Shown: positions 15,431 to 25,067, counted from the stretch's first letter. The stretch is 64,000 bases of DNA from Ilyobacter polytropus DSM 2926 (GCF_000165505.1 NC_014632.1:1426001-1490000); one strand, 5' to 3'. Made by a program: numbers and translations. Notes: a model not told the origin generated them from the letters alone.

Positions 15431-15836
15431 GCTGAATCAGGCAGCGACTCTCCACAGAGTATACTACAACGAAACAGACCAGATGGGCAGAGTGTACCAC
15501 GGAAATTTTGTCAACTGGATGGAAAAAGGCAGGACAGAGTGGCTTAGAAGCAAAGGAATATCATATAAAGAACTTGAAAATATAGGGGTGTTTCTACCTG
15601 TTAAGGATATAGGTATTGAATATTTTTTGCCTGTAGAGTATGATGATGTGGTGAAGATAAGTGCCGTGGCAGACTGTATTACAAAAATAAAAGTAGAGTT
15701 TAATTATGTAATAACTGATGAATCTGGAGAAAAGCTTTATGCCAGAGGTAAATCTACAAATATATTCACAGGAAAAGACGGAAAACCAAAAAGAATAGAT
15801 AACGAGTTTCTAAGTATAATTTGGGAGGAAAAATAA
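15420..15836 (+). CDS. Acyl-CoA thioesterase, YbgC/4-hydroxybenzoyl-CoA thioesterase family
   Basis: 138-aa hot-dog fold protein. The motif YNETDQMGRVYHGNFVNWME corresponds to the Y-x-D-T-D-x-x-G-x-V-Y-H-x-x-Y block of YbgC-like enzymes, with Asp/Glu and His as active-site residues. YbgC hydrolyses short-chain or ACP-linked acyl thioesters near the membrane. The GTG start at 15420 overlaps the end of the DUF4911 gene by 11 nt and is the only start that keeps the whole fold. It overlaps the KH-protein start by one base (TAATG). Confidence 0.85.
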   Translation: MNSKLNQAATLHRVYYNETDQMGRVYHGNFVNWMEKGRTEWLRSKGISYKELENIGVFLPVKDIGIEYFLPVEYDDVVKISAVADCITKIKVEFNYVITDESGEKLYARGKSTNIFTGKDGKPKRIDNEFLSIIWEEK

Positions 15837-16075
15837 TGGAAAAATTAGAAAAGCTTCTTTATTACGTGGTATCACAGATGGTAAAAACTGAAACTGATAT
15901 AAGAATTACATATGAACTTCTCGACGATACCGTTACTTTCAGAGTGAGTGTAGCTGACGGAGAGCTTGGAAAAGTAATAGGAAAGAACGGACTTACTGCA
16001 AATGCCATAAGAGGTGTAATGCAGGCTGCAGGAGTAAAAGATAAATTAAACGTAAATGTAGAATTTTTAGATTAA
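15836..16075 (+). CDS. khpA: KH-domain RNA-binding protein (KhpA/YlqC family)
   Basis: 79-aa single KH domain with the loop GKVIGKNGLTANAIR, where GxxG (GKNG) contacts RNA. KhpA pairs with KhpB (Jag) in many bacteria and sits next to rimM-trmD, exactly as here. ATG at 15836 follows GGGAGG by 6 nt; an upstream in-frame TTG at 15821 is part of that site. It overlaps the thioesterase stop (TAATG). Confidence 0.9.
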   Translation: MEKLEKLLYYVVSQMVKTETDIRITYELLDDTVTFRVSVADGELGKVIGKNGLTANAIRGVMQAAGVKDKLNVNVEFLD

Positions 16076-16093
16076 ATTATCAGGGGGATATAG

Positions 16094-16609
16094 ATGTCAG
16101 ATCTTTTGAATGTTGCTAAAATTTCTGGAACTCACCATCTAAAAGGAGCTGTAAAAGTAGTTTCTCACATGGATGATATCGAGCTTCTCACAGGAAATAA
16201 AGTAATTGTCGAAAGTCCAGCTGGATTAAAAAAGGTGCTTACAGTGACCTCTGCTGGATTTATGATGGGAAACAAAGCGGTTTTAGAGTTTGAAGAGATA
16301 ACAAATAAAGTAGATGCTGCAGCTCTTGCAGGATCAATGGTTTTAATAAAAAGAGACCTTATCGGTATAGGAGAAGATGAATATTTAGCCAGTGACGTTA
16401 TCGGCATGGAAGTTATGGAATTAGGTGGAGAAAGCCTAGGGAAGGTAACTGATATTTTTGAAACTCCTGCTCACGAAATATATGTGGTAAATGAGGGGTC
16501 AGAAGAGATAATGATACCTGGTATAGAGGAATTTATAGAAAATATTGATTTTGAAAACAGAAAAATAACGGTAAAACTTATTGAGGGAATGAAACCAGAA
16601 AAGGAGTAA
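16094..16609 (+). CDS. rimM: Ribosome maturation factor RimM
   Basis: 171-aa protein with the N-terminal RimM beta barrel beginning 'VAKISGTHHLKGAVKV' and a C-terminal PRC-barrel domain (SDVIGMEVMELGG, EIYVVNEGSEEIMIPGIEEFI). It binds S19 during 30S assembly. The order khpA-rimM-trmD is conserved in bacteria. GGGGG precedes the ATG; trmD follows after 5 nt. Confidence 0.94.
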   Translation: MSDLLNVAKISGTHHLKGAVKVVSHMDDIELLTGNKVIVESPAGLKKVLTVTSAGFMMGNKAVLEFEEITNKVDAAALAGSMVLIKRDLIGIGEDEYLASDVIGMEVMELGGESLGKVTDIFETPAHEIYVVNEGSEEIMIPGIEEFIENIDFENRKITVKLIEGMKPEKE

Positions 16610-16614
16610 AATCA

Positions 16615-17337
16615 TTGAAAATTAATATACTGACCCTTTTTCCTGAGATGTTTAATGGCTTCAAAAGTGAAAGTATCATAAGAAGAGCTATCGAGGGTGA
16701 ATTTCTGAAAATAAATGTTATAGATATAAGGTCTTTCTGTCATGATAAGCATAAACAGGCTGATGACCTTCCATTTGGCGGCGGGGCAGGAATGGTTTTA
16801 AAACCTGAGCCTCTTTTTAGAGCCCTTGAAAATACAACTGGAAAAGTAATATATACGTCTCCTCAGGGAAAACAATTTGACCAGAAGATGGCAATAAACC
16901 TTTCTGAAGAAGAAGAGATCACAATAATTGCAGGGCATTATGAGGGAATAGATGAAAGAGTTGTAGAGGAAAAGGTAGACTTTGAAATTTCCATAGGAGA
17001 CTTTGTCTTAACAGGGGGAGAACTTCCTGCAATGGTTATAGCTGATGCCATAGCAAGGCTTATTCCAGGGGTCATAAAAAAAGACTCCTATGAGAATGAC
17101 TCTTTTTATAACGGACTGCTAGACCATCCTCATTATACAAGGCCTGCAGAGTATATGGGAAAAGCTGTACCTGAGGTACTCCTTTCTGGACATCATAAAA
17201 ATATTGACGAGTGGAGACTAAAACAAAGCCTCAAAAGAACTTTACAGAGAAGACCGGATATTTTAGAAAGCAGAGAGTTTACAAAACTTGAAAAAAAACT
17301 AATGAAAGAGATAAAAGAGGAACTTTGTAAAAAATAA
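16615..17337 (+). CDS. trmD: tRNA (guanine37-N1)-methyltransferase TrmD
   Basis: 240-aa SPOUT methyltransferase that makes m1G37 in tRNAs. It starts NILTLFPEMFNGF and contains DDLPFGGGAGMVLKPEP, the knot motif IGDFVLTGGELPAMV and LLDHPHYTRP, all characteristic. The start is TTG, 8 nt after AAGGAG at the end of rimM. Part of the rimM operon. Confidence 0.96.
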   Translation: MKINILTLFPEMFNGFKSESIIRRAIEGEFLKINVIDIRSFCHDKHKQADDLPFGGGAGMVLKPEPLFRALENTTGKVIYTSPQGKQFDQKMAINLSEEEEITIIAGHYEGIDERVVEEKVDFEISIGDFVLTGGELPAMVIADAIARLIPGVIKKDSYENDSFYNGLLDHPHYTRPAEYMGKAVPEVLLSGHHKNIDEWRLKQSLKRTLQRRPDILESREFTKLEKKLMKEIKEELCKK

Positions 17338-17383
17338 AAGTTTTATTCACTTTTAAATGTTGAAATATTTTAGGAGGAAAGTT

Positions 17384-17905
17384 ATGATTTATAAATTAGG
17401 AGATCTTTCGCCATCAATTGGAGAAAATAACTTTATTGCTGAGAACGCCACAGTTATAGCTGATGTCAGAACAGGTAACAATGTGAGCATTTGGTTTAAT
17501 GCAGTTTTAAGGGGAGATCTAGCCCCTATAATCATCGGTGACGACAGCAATGTCCAGGATAATGTTACCCTTCACGTAGATCATGATACTCCTGTAGAAA
17601 TTGGAAACGGAGTTACAATAGGGCACAACGCCATTATTCACGGGTGTAAGATAGAAGACAACTGTGTTATCGGTATGGGAGCTACTCTTTTAAATAAAGT
17701 TGTTATTCCGAAAAACTGCCTTGTAGCAGCAGGATCCGTTGTTGGTCCTAAGCTAAAGATAGAGGAAGGGGACCTTGTAGTGGGTAATCCAGCAAGAATA
17801 GCTAGAAAACTTTCCAAGGAGAATATAGCTTATCTTTCAAAAACTAAAAATATATACATTGAAGATATCGAGGTTTACCTAACACAGCTTGAAAAAATCA
17901 AGTAA
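17384..17905 (+). CDS. Gamma-carbonic-anhydrase-like hexapeptide-repeat protein
   Basis: 173-aa left-handed beta-helix protein. The zinc-type histidines are visible in VTLHVDHDTP and IGHNAIIHGC, with the typical RGDLAPIIIG and NVQDNVTLH blocks. Many such proteins (YrdA/PaaY group) have no proven activity, so carbonic anhydrase is only a family label. ATG at 17384 follows AGGAGG by 6 nt; an upstream in-frame ATG at 17357 lacks a site. It lies between trmD and a second SPOUT gene. Confidence 0.86.
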   Translation: MIYKLGDLSPSIGENNFIAENATVIADVRTGNNVSIWFNAVLRGDLAPIIIGDDSNVQDNVTLHVDHDTPVEIGNGVTIGHNAIIHGCKIEDNCVIGMGATLLNKVVIPKNCLVAAGSVVGPKLKIEEGDLVVGNPARIARKLSKENIAYLSKTKNIYIEDIEVYLTQLEKIK

Positions 17906-17914
17906 GGAGAGAAA

Positions 17915-18478
17915 ATGAGAGAGAATATATATTTAGGACTGGTTCACTATCCAGTTTACAATAAAAAATCAGACGTTGTATGCACTTCTGTTACAAATTT
18001 TGATATACATGATATCTCAAGGACGTGCAAGACTTATGATGTAAAAGGTTATCATATAATTGTTCCTTTAGATGCTCAAAAAGAACTTACAAACAGAATA
18101 TTAGGATACTGGCAGGAAGGCTTTGGTGCCAATCACAACAAGGACAGAGAAGAAGCTTTTTCCTCTACATGCGTAAGTGAATCTATAGAAAAGACCATTG
18201 AACTAATAGAAAAAGAAGAGGGTAAAAAACCTCTGATAATAACAACATCTGCTAAAATTTATCCAAACTCCATCTCATACAAAGATCTTTCTGAAAAGAT
18301 CATGGATGATGACAATGTGTACCTTCTGCTTTTTGGTACAGGATGGGGTCTGACCGAAGAAGTTATGAATTCGTCTAAATATATTTTAGAACCCATCAGA
18401 GGAAATACAAAATATAACCATCTTTCAGTAAGATCGGCTGTTTCAATTATTTTAGACAGGCTGCTGGGAGAAAATTAA
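17915..18478 (+). CDS. SPOUT-type RNA methyltransferase (TrmD-linked family)
   Basis: 187-aa protein resembling the RNA methyltransferase family often encoded next to trmD in Thermotogae, Deltaproteobacteria and Fusobacteria. Features are 'YLGLVHYPVYNK', TNFDIHDISRTCKTYDV, LLFGTGWGLTEEV (the SAM-knot loop) and the ending NHLSVRSAVSIILDRLLG. The RNA target is not established. It follows the hexapeptide-repeat gene after 9 nt and ends at a terminator. Confidence 0.82.
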   Translation: MRENIYLGLVHYPVYNKKSDVVCTSVTNFDIHDISRTCKTYDVKGYHIIVPLDAQKELTNRILGYWQEGFGANHNKDREEAFSSTCVSESIEKTIELIEKEEGKKPLIITTSAKIYPNSISYKDLSEKIMDDDNVYLLLFGTGWGLTEEVMNSSKYILEPIRGNTKYNHLSVRSAVSIILDRLLGEN

Positions 18479-18483
18479 AACAC

Positions 18484-18508
18484 AGGAGCCCTATATGGCT
18501 CCTTTTTT
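18484..18508 (+). terminator. Rho-independent terminator of the rimM-trmD operon
   Basis: AGGAGCC (18484-18490) pairs with GGCTCCT (18497-18503) around CTATAT and is followed by T residues. It lies 24 nt before polC, so polC may rely on read-through or a promoter within the upstream gene. Confidence 0.85.
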
Positions 18509-18531
18509 CTAATGAAAGGGTATGATGTAAT

Positions 18532-21500
18532 GTGTATAAAAATAAAGTCAAAATAAAGCCCCGTAGAAATATTTTTGAATCTATCGGAGTAAAAAATATT
18601 GATATAACAGAGATAGTGGTATATGAAAGAGAAAAAAAAATTGAGTTAAACTGCCTGGTGTCAACTACTGCAAGTTTAAGAGAACTAGATATTCTTGAGA
18701 ATTCTTTAGCTGACAAATTCGGTCAGGAAGCAGACTTTCACTTTGAACTAGAATTTTTAAATAAAGAGATCACCAGGGATGACTTAAAAGAGATCATAGA
18801 GAGAATCATACGTGAGATAAAAAGAAAAAATGCAATATCCAGATCTTTTTTATATCTTTACAGAATAAGCATACAAAATGAGCATATCGACATTGAGCTC
18901 AAGAATGAAACTGCTGTGGACATTCTTCTAGAGTCTAGCATTCATGAAAAACTAAATCACAGACTGAAGAGATACGGCATTAGAAATTTTGAGGTAAGAC
19001 TTGTATCGGGAGATTTTACCAAAGAACTAAAGGAAGTAGACAATTCCATAATAAATATTGAAAAAGAACTTGAGAAAAAAATATCGTCTGAAGAAGCTAA
19101 AGTAACCTCTGTCAAAAAAGCTGCACCTGTAACTACATCAAAAAGTGGTGACGTGGTTATAGGTAAAATTATAAAGGGAAAAACCATATCCTTTGAAGCC
19201 TTTTCAGAGATATATGATGGTGAAAGCTGTGTTCTTGAAGGACAGTTATTTTCAATTGAAAAAAGAGACCTTAAAAGTGGAAAAGTTCTTGTGACATTCA
19301 ATATTACAAACCTTGAAAACTCAGTCTCATGTAAAAAATTCATGGAGAAAGCAGAGTCTGAAAAACTTTCTATTAAAGAAAATATCTGGGTAAAGTTAAA
19401 CGGGAAAAAGCAGCGGGATAAATATTCAAACGATGAAGAAATACTAATGGTTGGTTCTATAAACATTATCGATTCAAAAACAACTGAAAGAGAGGACAGA
19501 GCAGCAGAAAAAATGGTAGAACTGCATACTCACACAAAAATGAGTGATATGGTAGGTTCTATAGATGCTAAAAATCTTGTAAAAAGAGCCTTAAAATATG
19601 GCCATAAAGCGTTGGCAGTAACAGATTATGGAGGTGTTCATTCCTTTCCTTTTGTATATAAGGCGGCCAAAGGCAGTGACCTTAAGGTTATCTTTGGATG
19701 TGATGCCTATATGGTGGACGACTCTCGTCCAATGGTTGAAAATCCTAAGGATGTTCTCATACAAGATGAAACATATGTTGTATATGACCTTGAAACTATG
19801 GGGCTTAACTCCCATGAAAATGAGATAATAGAAATCGGTGCCATAAAATTAAAGGGTACAAGAATAGTTGATAAATACTCTCAGCTTATAAATCCTGGAA
19901 AAAGTATCCCGAGTAAGATACAGGAACTTACGGGAATAACAGATGATATGGTAAAAGATGAACCCTCTATAGAGGAAGTTTTACCTGGGTTTTTGGAATT
20001 TGCAGGGGATGCGACTTTAGTCGCACATAATGCAAGGTTTGACATAGGTTTTTTAACAAGAGATGTAAAAAAATATACCAATATCAAAGATTACAAACCA
20101 TCTGTCATAGATACCCTTCAGTGGGCCAGAGACCTTTTACCTGACCTCAGAGGGTATGGACTGAAGTCTGTCACAAAGAAGTTGGGAGTAGCCCTTGAAA
20201 ACCATCATAGAGCCGTTGACGACTCTCAGGCTACTGCACATATGTTTGCTATTTTTCTTGAAAAGTTTATAGAAGAAGGAGCAGTCAAACTAAATGAACT
20301 AGACAAAGTCTTTCCTGTAAACATAAAAAAACAAGATACCAGCAATGTTATGCTTTTAGTAAAAAATAATACAGGACTTAAAAACTTATATAAGCTGGTA
20401 TCAGAGGCTCATATTAATTACTATGGAAGTAAAAAGCCCAGAATCCCAAGATCCATCATAGAGGAAAATCGTGAAGGGATAATTATAGGGGCGGCTATGA
20501 GTATGCATTTTGGAAATGAGGGAGAATTGGCCTCAGCATATTTCAGATATAATTTAGATTGTATTGACGAAAAAATAAATTTTTATGATTATATCGAGCT
20601 TCAGCCTAGGGAAACCTACACCGAACTTTATGAAAAAGAAGGTACTGGGACTATAAGTTCCTTTGACAATATAGAAAAAGCAAATAAGTCTTTATATAAA
20701 CTTGCAAAATCAAAGGGGAAAAAAGTAATAGCAACATCAAATGTTCATTACTTAGATGAAGAAGATCACAGAGTCAGAAGTATACTCCTCTATGGAAGCG
20801 GTAGTGTTTTCCGTGAAAAGCAATATAACTCAGACAATAAATTTTATTTTAGGAGCACCAACGAGATGCTTAGAGAATTTTCTTATCTCGGTGAAGATGT
20901 TGCAAGGGAGATAGTTATAGAATCTACCAATGCTATTGCAGATGAGGTAGAAAAAATTCAACCTGTGCCAAGTGGTTTTTTCCCTCCAAAGATAGATAAC
21001 GCAGAAGAGATAGTAAAAGAGATGACTTATAATAAGGCATATAAAATATACGGAAATCCTCTTCCTGAAATAGTTGCTCAGAGATTAGAAAGGGAACTTA
21101 AGGCTATTGTAGGAAACGGCTTCTCTGTACTATATTTGTCTGCCCAGAAACTTGTAAAGGAATCTCTAGATAACGGTTATCTGGTGGGTTCAAGAGGATC
21201 TGTAGGTTCTTCTCTTGTAGCTTTCATGATGGATATAACTGAAGTTAATGCTCTATACCCGCACTATATCTGTGTCGACGAAAACTGCAGATACTCTGAA
21301 TTTATGGACAAAGAGGGAGCCGGGGTGGATCTTCCTGATAAAATCTGTCCTAAATGTGGAAAAGAACTCAAAAAAGAAGGCCATGCTATACCTTTCGAGG
21401 TATTTATGGGATTCAACGGAGATAAAGTCCCTGATATAGACTTAAATTTCTCAGGTGAATACCAGTCAGAAATTCACAGGTACTGTGAAAGACTTTTTGG

Positions 21501-22860
21501 TAAGGAAAATGTATTCAAGGCAGGAACGATTTCAACTCTTGCTGAAAAAAATGCCTATGGTTATGTAAAAAAATATTTTGAAGAACACAATATATCGGTT
21601 AGAAATGCTGAGATAATAAGACTTGCAAAAAAATGTGAAGGAGCAAAAAAAACCACCGGACAACATCCGGGGGGGATGATAGTAGTTCCTCAGGGACATT
21701 CTATATATGAGTTCTGCCCGGTACAAAAACCCGCTAACGATGCGAAAAATGAATCTATAACAACTCATTTTGATTATCACGTAATGGATGAACAGCTTGT
21801 TAAACTAGATATACTAGGTCATGATGATCCCACCACGATAAAACTTTTACAGGAATATACAGGGGTAGATATTTATGACGTTCCATTGGCAGATCCAGAA
21901 ACATTAAAAATATTTTCAGGAACTGAATCTCTTGGGGTTACCCCAGATCAGATCAACTCAGTTATCGGTACATATGGAGTTCCAGAATTTGGTACTCAGT
22001 TTGTAAGACAGATGCTTGTAGACACAATGCCTACTACATTTGCCGAGCTTGTAAGAATATCAGGACTTTCTCACGGTACAGATGTTTGGCTTAACAATGC
22101 CCAGGAATTTGTACGTAAGGGAGAAGCTACTCTTTCTGAAATTATATCAGTTAGAGACGATATTATGAATTACCTTATAGATTCAGGTATAGAAAAAGGA
22201 ACGGCTTTTAAAATAATGGAGTTTGTACGTAAAGGTCGTCCAAGTAAAGAAGCTGATGCCTGGAAGGATTACTCAAAACTTATGAAGGAGCATAACGTTC
22301 CTGACTGGTATATAGAATCCTGCAGAAGAATTAAGTACATGTTCCCTAAGGGACATGCCGTTGCTTATGTTACAATGGCAATGAGGATTGCATACTTCAA
22401 GGTTCATCATCCTCTAGCATTTTATGCAGCTTACCTTTCTAGAAAAGCAGATGATTTTGACTCAGAATTTATGCTTTCATTGAACAGTGTCAAAGAAAAA
22501 ATAGACGAGCTTTCAAAGGAAATGAAGTTAGATGTAAGGCAAAAATCACAACTTGCTGTAAGTGAAATAATCCTTGAGATGCATGCCAGAGGATTTGAAT
22601 TTTTAGGAATTGACATTTATAAGTCAGATGGATTTAAGTTCACTATAGAGGATGACAAAATAAGAATTCCTTTAGTGGCTCTAAATGGTTTAGGTGGAGC
22701 TGTGGTGGAAAATGTCATAAAAGAAAGAGAGATAGGAAAATTCCTTTCCTATGAAGATCTTAAGAGAAGGACAAAAGCTTCGCAGACAGTTATAGAAAAA
22801 TTAAAAATTGTTAATGCTATCGACGGTTTAAGCGACACAAATCAAAAATCTCTTTTCTAA
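18532..22860 (+). CDS. polC: DNA polymerase III alpha subunit, PolC type
   Basis: 1442-aa replicative polymerase of the Gram-positive type. Order of domains: N-terminal region (1-200), OB fold (about 205-310), PHP domain (from ELHTHTKMSDMVG, ~325) interrupted by a DEDDh proofreading exonuclease (VYDLETMGLNSHENEIIEIGA, ~415-585), palm and fingers, and a zinc-binding pair CVDENC ... CPKCGKEL. The catalytic PDIDLNFSGEYQ lies after it. The GTG start follows GAAAGGG by 11 nt. It is followed by its own terminator. PolC outside Firmicutes is known in Fusobacteria and Thermotogae. Confidence 0.97.
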   Translation: MYKNKVKIKPRRNIFESIGVKNIDITEIVVYEREKKIELNCLVSTTASLRELDILENSLADKFGQEADFHFELEFLNKEITRDDLKEIIERIIREIKRKNAISRSFLYLYRISIQNEHIDIELKNETAVDILLESSIHEKLNHRLKRYGIRNFEVRLVSGDFTKELKEVDNSIINIEKELEKKISSEEAKVTSVKKAAPVTTSKSGDVVIGKIIKGKTISFEAFSEIYDGESCVLEGQLFSIEKRDLKSGKVLVTFNITNLENSVSCKKFMEKAESEKLSIKENIWVKLNGKKQRDKYSNDEEILMVGSINIIDSKTTEREDRAAEKMVELHTHTKMSDMVGSIDAKNLVKRALKYGHKALAVTDYGGVHSFPFVYKAAKGSDLKVIFGCDAYMVDDSRPMVENPKDVLIQDETYVVYDLETMGLNSHENEIIEIGAIKLKGTRIVDKYSQLINPGKSIPSKIQELTGITDDMVKDEPSIEEVLPGFLEFAGDATLVAHNARFDIGFLTRDVKKYTNIKDYKPSVIDTLQWARDLLPDLRGYGLKSVTKKLGVALENHHRAVDDSQATAHMFAIFLEKFIEEGAVKLNELDKVFPVNIKKQDTSNVMLLVKNNTGLKNLYKLVSEAHINYYGSKKPRIPRSIIEENREGIIIGAAMSMHFGNEGELASAYFRYNLDCIDEKINFYDYIELQPRETYTELYEKEGTGTISSFDNIEKANKSLYKLAKSKGKKVIATSNVHYLDEEDHRVRSILLYGSGSVFREKQYNSDNKFYFRSTNEMLREFSYLGEDVAREIVIESTNAIADEVEKIQPVPSGFFPPKIDNAEEIVKEMTYNKAYKIYGNPLPEIVAQRLERELKAIVGNGFSVLYLSAQKLVKESLDNGYLVGSRGSVGSSLVAFMMDITEVNALYPHYICVDENCRYSEFMDKEGAGVDLPDKICPKCGKELKKEGHAIPFEVFMGFNGDKVPDIDLNFSGEYQSEIHRYCERLFGKENVFKAGTISTLAEKNAYGYVKKYFEEHNISVRNAEIIRLAKKCEGAKKTTGQHPGGMIVVPQGHSIYEFCPVQKPANDAKNESITTHFDYHVMDEQLVKLDILGHDDPTTIKLLQEYTGVDIYDVPLADPETLKIFSGTESLGVTPDQINSVIGTYGVPEFGTQFVRQMLVDTMPTTFAELVRISGLSHGTDVWLNNAQEFVRKGEATLSEIISVRDDIMNYLIDSGIEKGTAFKIMEFVRKGRPSKEADAWKDYSKLMKEHNVPDWYIESCRRIKYMFPKGHAVAYVTMAMRIAYFKVHHPLAFYAAYLSRKADDFDSEFMLSLNSVKEKIDELSKEMKLDVRQKSQLAVSEIILEMHARGFEFLGIDIYKSDGFKFTIEDDKIRIPLVALNGLGGAVVENVIKEREIGKFLSYEDLKRRTKASQTVIEKLKIVNAIDGLSDTNQKSLF

Positions 22861-22873
22861 AAAATAATACGAG

Positions 22874-22904
22874 GCTCTCTGAATTTTTTCAGGGGGCTTT
22901 TTTT
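22874..22904 (+). terminator. Rho-independent terminator of polC
   Basis: GCTCTCTGA pairs with TCAGGGGGC (two G-U pairs) around ATTTTTT, followed by seven T; 13 nt after the polC stop. Confidence 0.87.
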
Positions 22905-23167
22905 ATATAGCTCATTAAATTCACTAAGCTAATGATTAAAATTAATGCTCTCAATTAATTTTTATAAAATTATTTATTTTTGACACAACCAAAGCAAATT
23001 ATAGTAAAATATATATTAACAACTTAAAATTTTGTTTAACTTTCCAAAGTAATGAAAAAATTATTACTCTGGATTTATTACATGATTTTAAACTTCTAAT
23101 ACAGTTTTCATAACTATACATCAAATTAAAAGTTATTTTACTTGGAATTTAAAAGGAGTGATCATCT

Positions 23168-23566
23168 TTGAGAAAAAAAATAATAGTTTCCATCACCTTA
23201 AGCAGTTTCATTGTTTTTTTCTTACTTTTTTTGTTTATCAGTGAAAATATAAAAAAAGATTACAATAAGTTCGAACAGAAACGTTCTAAAGAACGTTATA
23301 TGATTATTAAAAATGAGTTTAAAAGCTTATCGAATAATTTGAAAATTTTAAGTTCAGACTGGGGAGAATGGGACGACACATTCGAATTTGTAAAAAATAA
23401 AAATGAAGATTATATAAAATCTAATCTAAGTCCATTAAGTATTTCAACATTGGGAATAAACTACTTGTACATAACCGATATAACTGGAAAAAATGTTTAT
23501 AGTGTGGGATCTGACAATGAAATCCAGAGAAAAATAATACCATCAGAAAAATTGAGAATTCAGTAA
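23168..23566 (+). pseudogene. 5' fragment of a CHASE4-HAMP-GGDEF sensor gene
   Basis: 132 residues from a TTG start after AAAGGAGTG. The product begins with a membrane helix (VSITLSSFIVFFLLFLFIS) and continues as the first half of a CHASE4 sensor domain, with the typical LSSDWGEWDDTFEFV. The frame then stops at 23566. The following HAMP sequence is in another frame and begins around 23550, so the second half of CHASE4, the second membrane helix and the start of HAMP are missing. A deletion with frame change is the simplest explanation. A TTGACA box is at 22980-22985. Confidence 0.72.
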
Positions 23567-23676
23567 ATGAAATAATAGAAAATAAAGACTTAAGCAAAAG
23601 GCTTGAAATTACAGGAAAAGATGAAATTTCATTACTTAAAAAGAATATAAATATTTTTTTAGATACCATTGAGAAT

Positions 23677-24177
23677 ATGAATAATAAATTGGTGGGCAAG
23701 GCTAGTTACGATATAATGACAGGAATCTTCAACAGGCATACTGGTATGGAGAAATTAGAGTTAATAACTGAAAAATCAAAATTTGAAAATAAATCTCTCA
23801 CAGGTTGCTTTATAGATGTAGATGGGTTGAAATTTGTAAACGGTAATTTTTCTCACAATGACGGAGATGATCTTATCAAAAAGATAGCCTCTGTTCTAAA
23901 AAACTTCTCAAGAGATGAAGACCTTTTATTTCGCTTAGGTGGAGATGAATTTTTTATGGCTTTTTTAGGAATTGATCATTCAGATGTAGAGAAAATATTT
24001 TTAAGAATAACCAACTATTTAGAAGAATACAATAAAAAAAGTAAAAAGCCTTATGATCTTAAAATAAGTTATGGAATCATAGACTATGACTCTAACAAAA
24101 CTGTAGATGAGTTTATTTTTTCGGCTGATGAAAAAATGTATCGGCACAAGTCAGGAAAAAAAGCTTTTAGAAATTAA
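23677..24177 (+). pseudogene. 3' fragment: HAMP end and GGDEF diguanylate cyclase domain
   Basis: The same frame is open upstream from about 23524 and encodes the end of a HAMP domain (DLSKRLEITGKDEISLLKK, about 23585-23640), but has no start codon there; the first ATG is 23677. The GGDEF domain looks intact: YDIMTGIFNRHTG, IDVDGLKFVN, HNDGDDLI, RLGGDEFFMAF and a C-terminal ADEKMYRHK. A full protein would make c-di-GMP in response to a CHASE4 signal. As it stands the cyclase is separated from its sensor, though the 166-aa domain could still be made if translation restarts. Confidence 0.7.
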
Positions 24178-24323
24178 CTCTCTTTAAAGTATAGTTTTTA
24201 TAGACATCCCATATAACTTTTGGAGAAGACGTGTTTAAATATTATTTTTATAGAGGATATTTACCTTTAGAAACGTATTAGAATAATAGTTGCTTTTCAT
24301 AAAACTTTTTAAGGAGGTTTGAA

Positions 24324-24485
24324 ATGGAGAAATGGAGATGTGTGCCTTGTGGTTATATTTATGACCCTGAAATTGGTGATGAGGCTGGTGGAATTAAACC
24401 AGGTGTAAAATTTGAAGACCTTCCTGAAGATTGGGTTTGTCCTCTATGCGGGGCACCAAAGGAAGATTTTGAGTCTGCTCAATAA
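24324..24485 (+). CDS. Rubredoxin
   Basis: 53-aa electron carrier with one iron held by four cysteines: [10 protein letters not shown] near the start and [11 protein letters not shown] near the end, the exact CxxCG pairs of the family. AAGGAGG precedes the ATG by 7 nt. It is a stand-alone gene between the broken GGDEF gene and rpsO, ending at a bidirectional terminator. In anaerobes it commonly donates electrons to rubrerythrin or superoxide reductase; no partner is encoded beside it. Confidence 0.95.
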   Translation: MEKWRCVPCGYIYDPEIGDEAGGIKPGVKFEDLPEDWVCPLCGAPKEDFESAQ

Positions 24486-24499
24486 TTTTTAAACTAAAT

Positions 24500-24527
24500 T
24501 AAAAAAATGCGGGACAGTTGTCCCGCA
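24500..24527. terminator. Intrinsic terminator between rubredoxin and rpsO
   Basis: TGCGGGAC (24508-24515) pairs with GTCCCGCA (24520-24527) around AGTT. The minus strand has seven T after the stem, so it ends rpsO; it may also stop rubredoxin transcripts. Confidence 0.85.
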
Positions 24528-24531
24528 TAAA

Positions 24532-24795
24532 TTATTTTCTTATTCCTAATTTTGCAATAAGAGCTCTGTAACCGTCAAGATCTTTCTTCATCATGTAGTT
24601 AAGAAGTCTTCTTCTTTTTCCTACCATTTTTAGAAGACCTAATCTTGAATGGTGGTCTTTCTTGTGTGTTTTTAAGTGATCAGTTAAGTGGTTGATTCTC
24701 TCAGTTAAGATAGCTACTTGAACCTCTGTAGATCCTGTGTCCCCTTCGAATTTTCCAAACTCTTTTACTAATTCTGCTTTACTTTTCATTGCCAT
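24532..24795 (-). CDS. rpsO: Ribosomal protein S15
   Basis: 87-aa 30S protein with the diagnostic [17 protein letters not shown], '[20 protein letters not shown]' split across the middle, and the ending [12 protein letters not shown]...[18 protein letters not shown] precedes the ATG. It forms a single-gene unit with its own terminator. Confidence 0.97.
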   Translation of the reverse strand: MAMKSKAELVKEFGKFEGDTGSTEVQVAILTERINHLTDHLKTHKKDHHSRLGLLKMVGKRRRLLNYMMKKDLDGYRALIAKLGIRK

Positions 24796-24837
24796 TTGTA
24801 ATTTCCTCCTAAATCTTTATTATCTAAGCCAAGTGAA

Positions 24838-24851
24838 GCGTTGGCAAACGC
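24838..24851 (-). promoter_or_regulatory. Hairpin in the rpsO leader
   Basis: GCGTT-TGCC-AACGC hairpin on the minus strand about 30 nt before the rpsO ribosome-binding site. S15 represses its own mRNA through leader structures in several phyla; whether this one does so is not known. Confidence 0.3.
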
Positions 24852-25030
24852 ATAACCTAGCTCAAATTAAGATTATTCTATCACATTATTCACTTTTTGT
24901 AAAATCCTTTCTACTTACATAGCTATAAAAATAATGCTAATTTATGTATAAAGAATTTTAATTAAACATTTATTTTTGATAATTATATTTTCAAAATAAC
25001 AATATGGGTATTTTTTTAATCAAGTCGAAA

Positions 25031-25062
25031 ATAAAACTAGGAGCTTAGGCTCCTAGTTTTAT
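25031..25062 (-). terminator. Rho-independent terminator of tilS-ftsH
   Basis: A perfect stem ATAAAACTAGGAGC / GCTCCTAGTTTTAT around a 4-nt loop, with a T-rich 3' side, just after the ftsH stop. Confidence 0.88.
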
Positions 25063-25067
25063 TTTCT

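Noticed and set aside
18957..19466. A 169-aa frame on the minus strand inside polC
   Set aside because: It lies within the conserved polC coding frame, so it is a shadow.
22986..23167. A c-di-GMP riboswitch before the broken GGDEF gene
   Set aside because: The GEMM-type conserved blocks are not there; the region is simple AT-rich leader.
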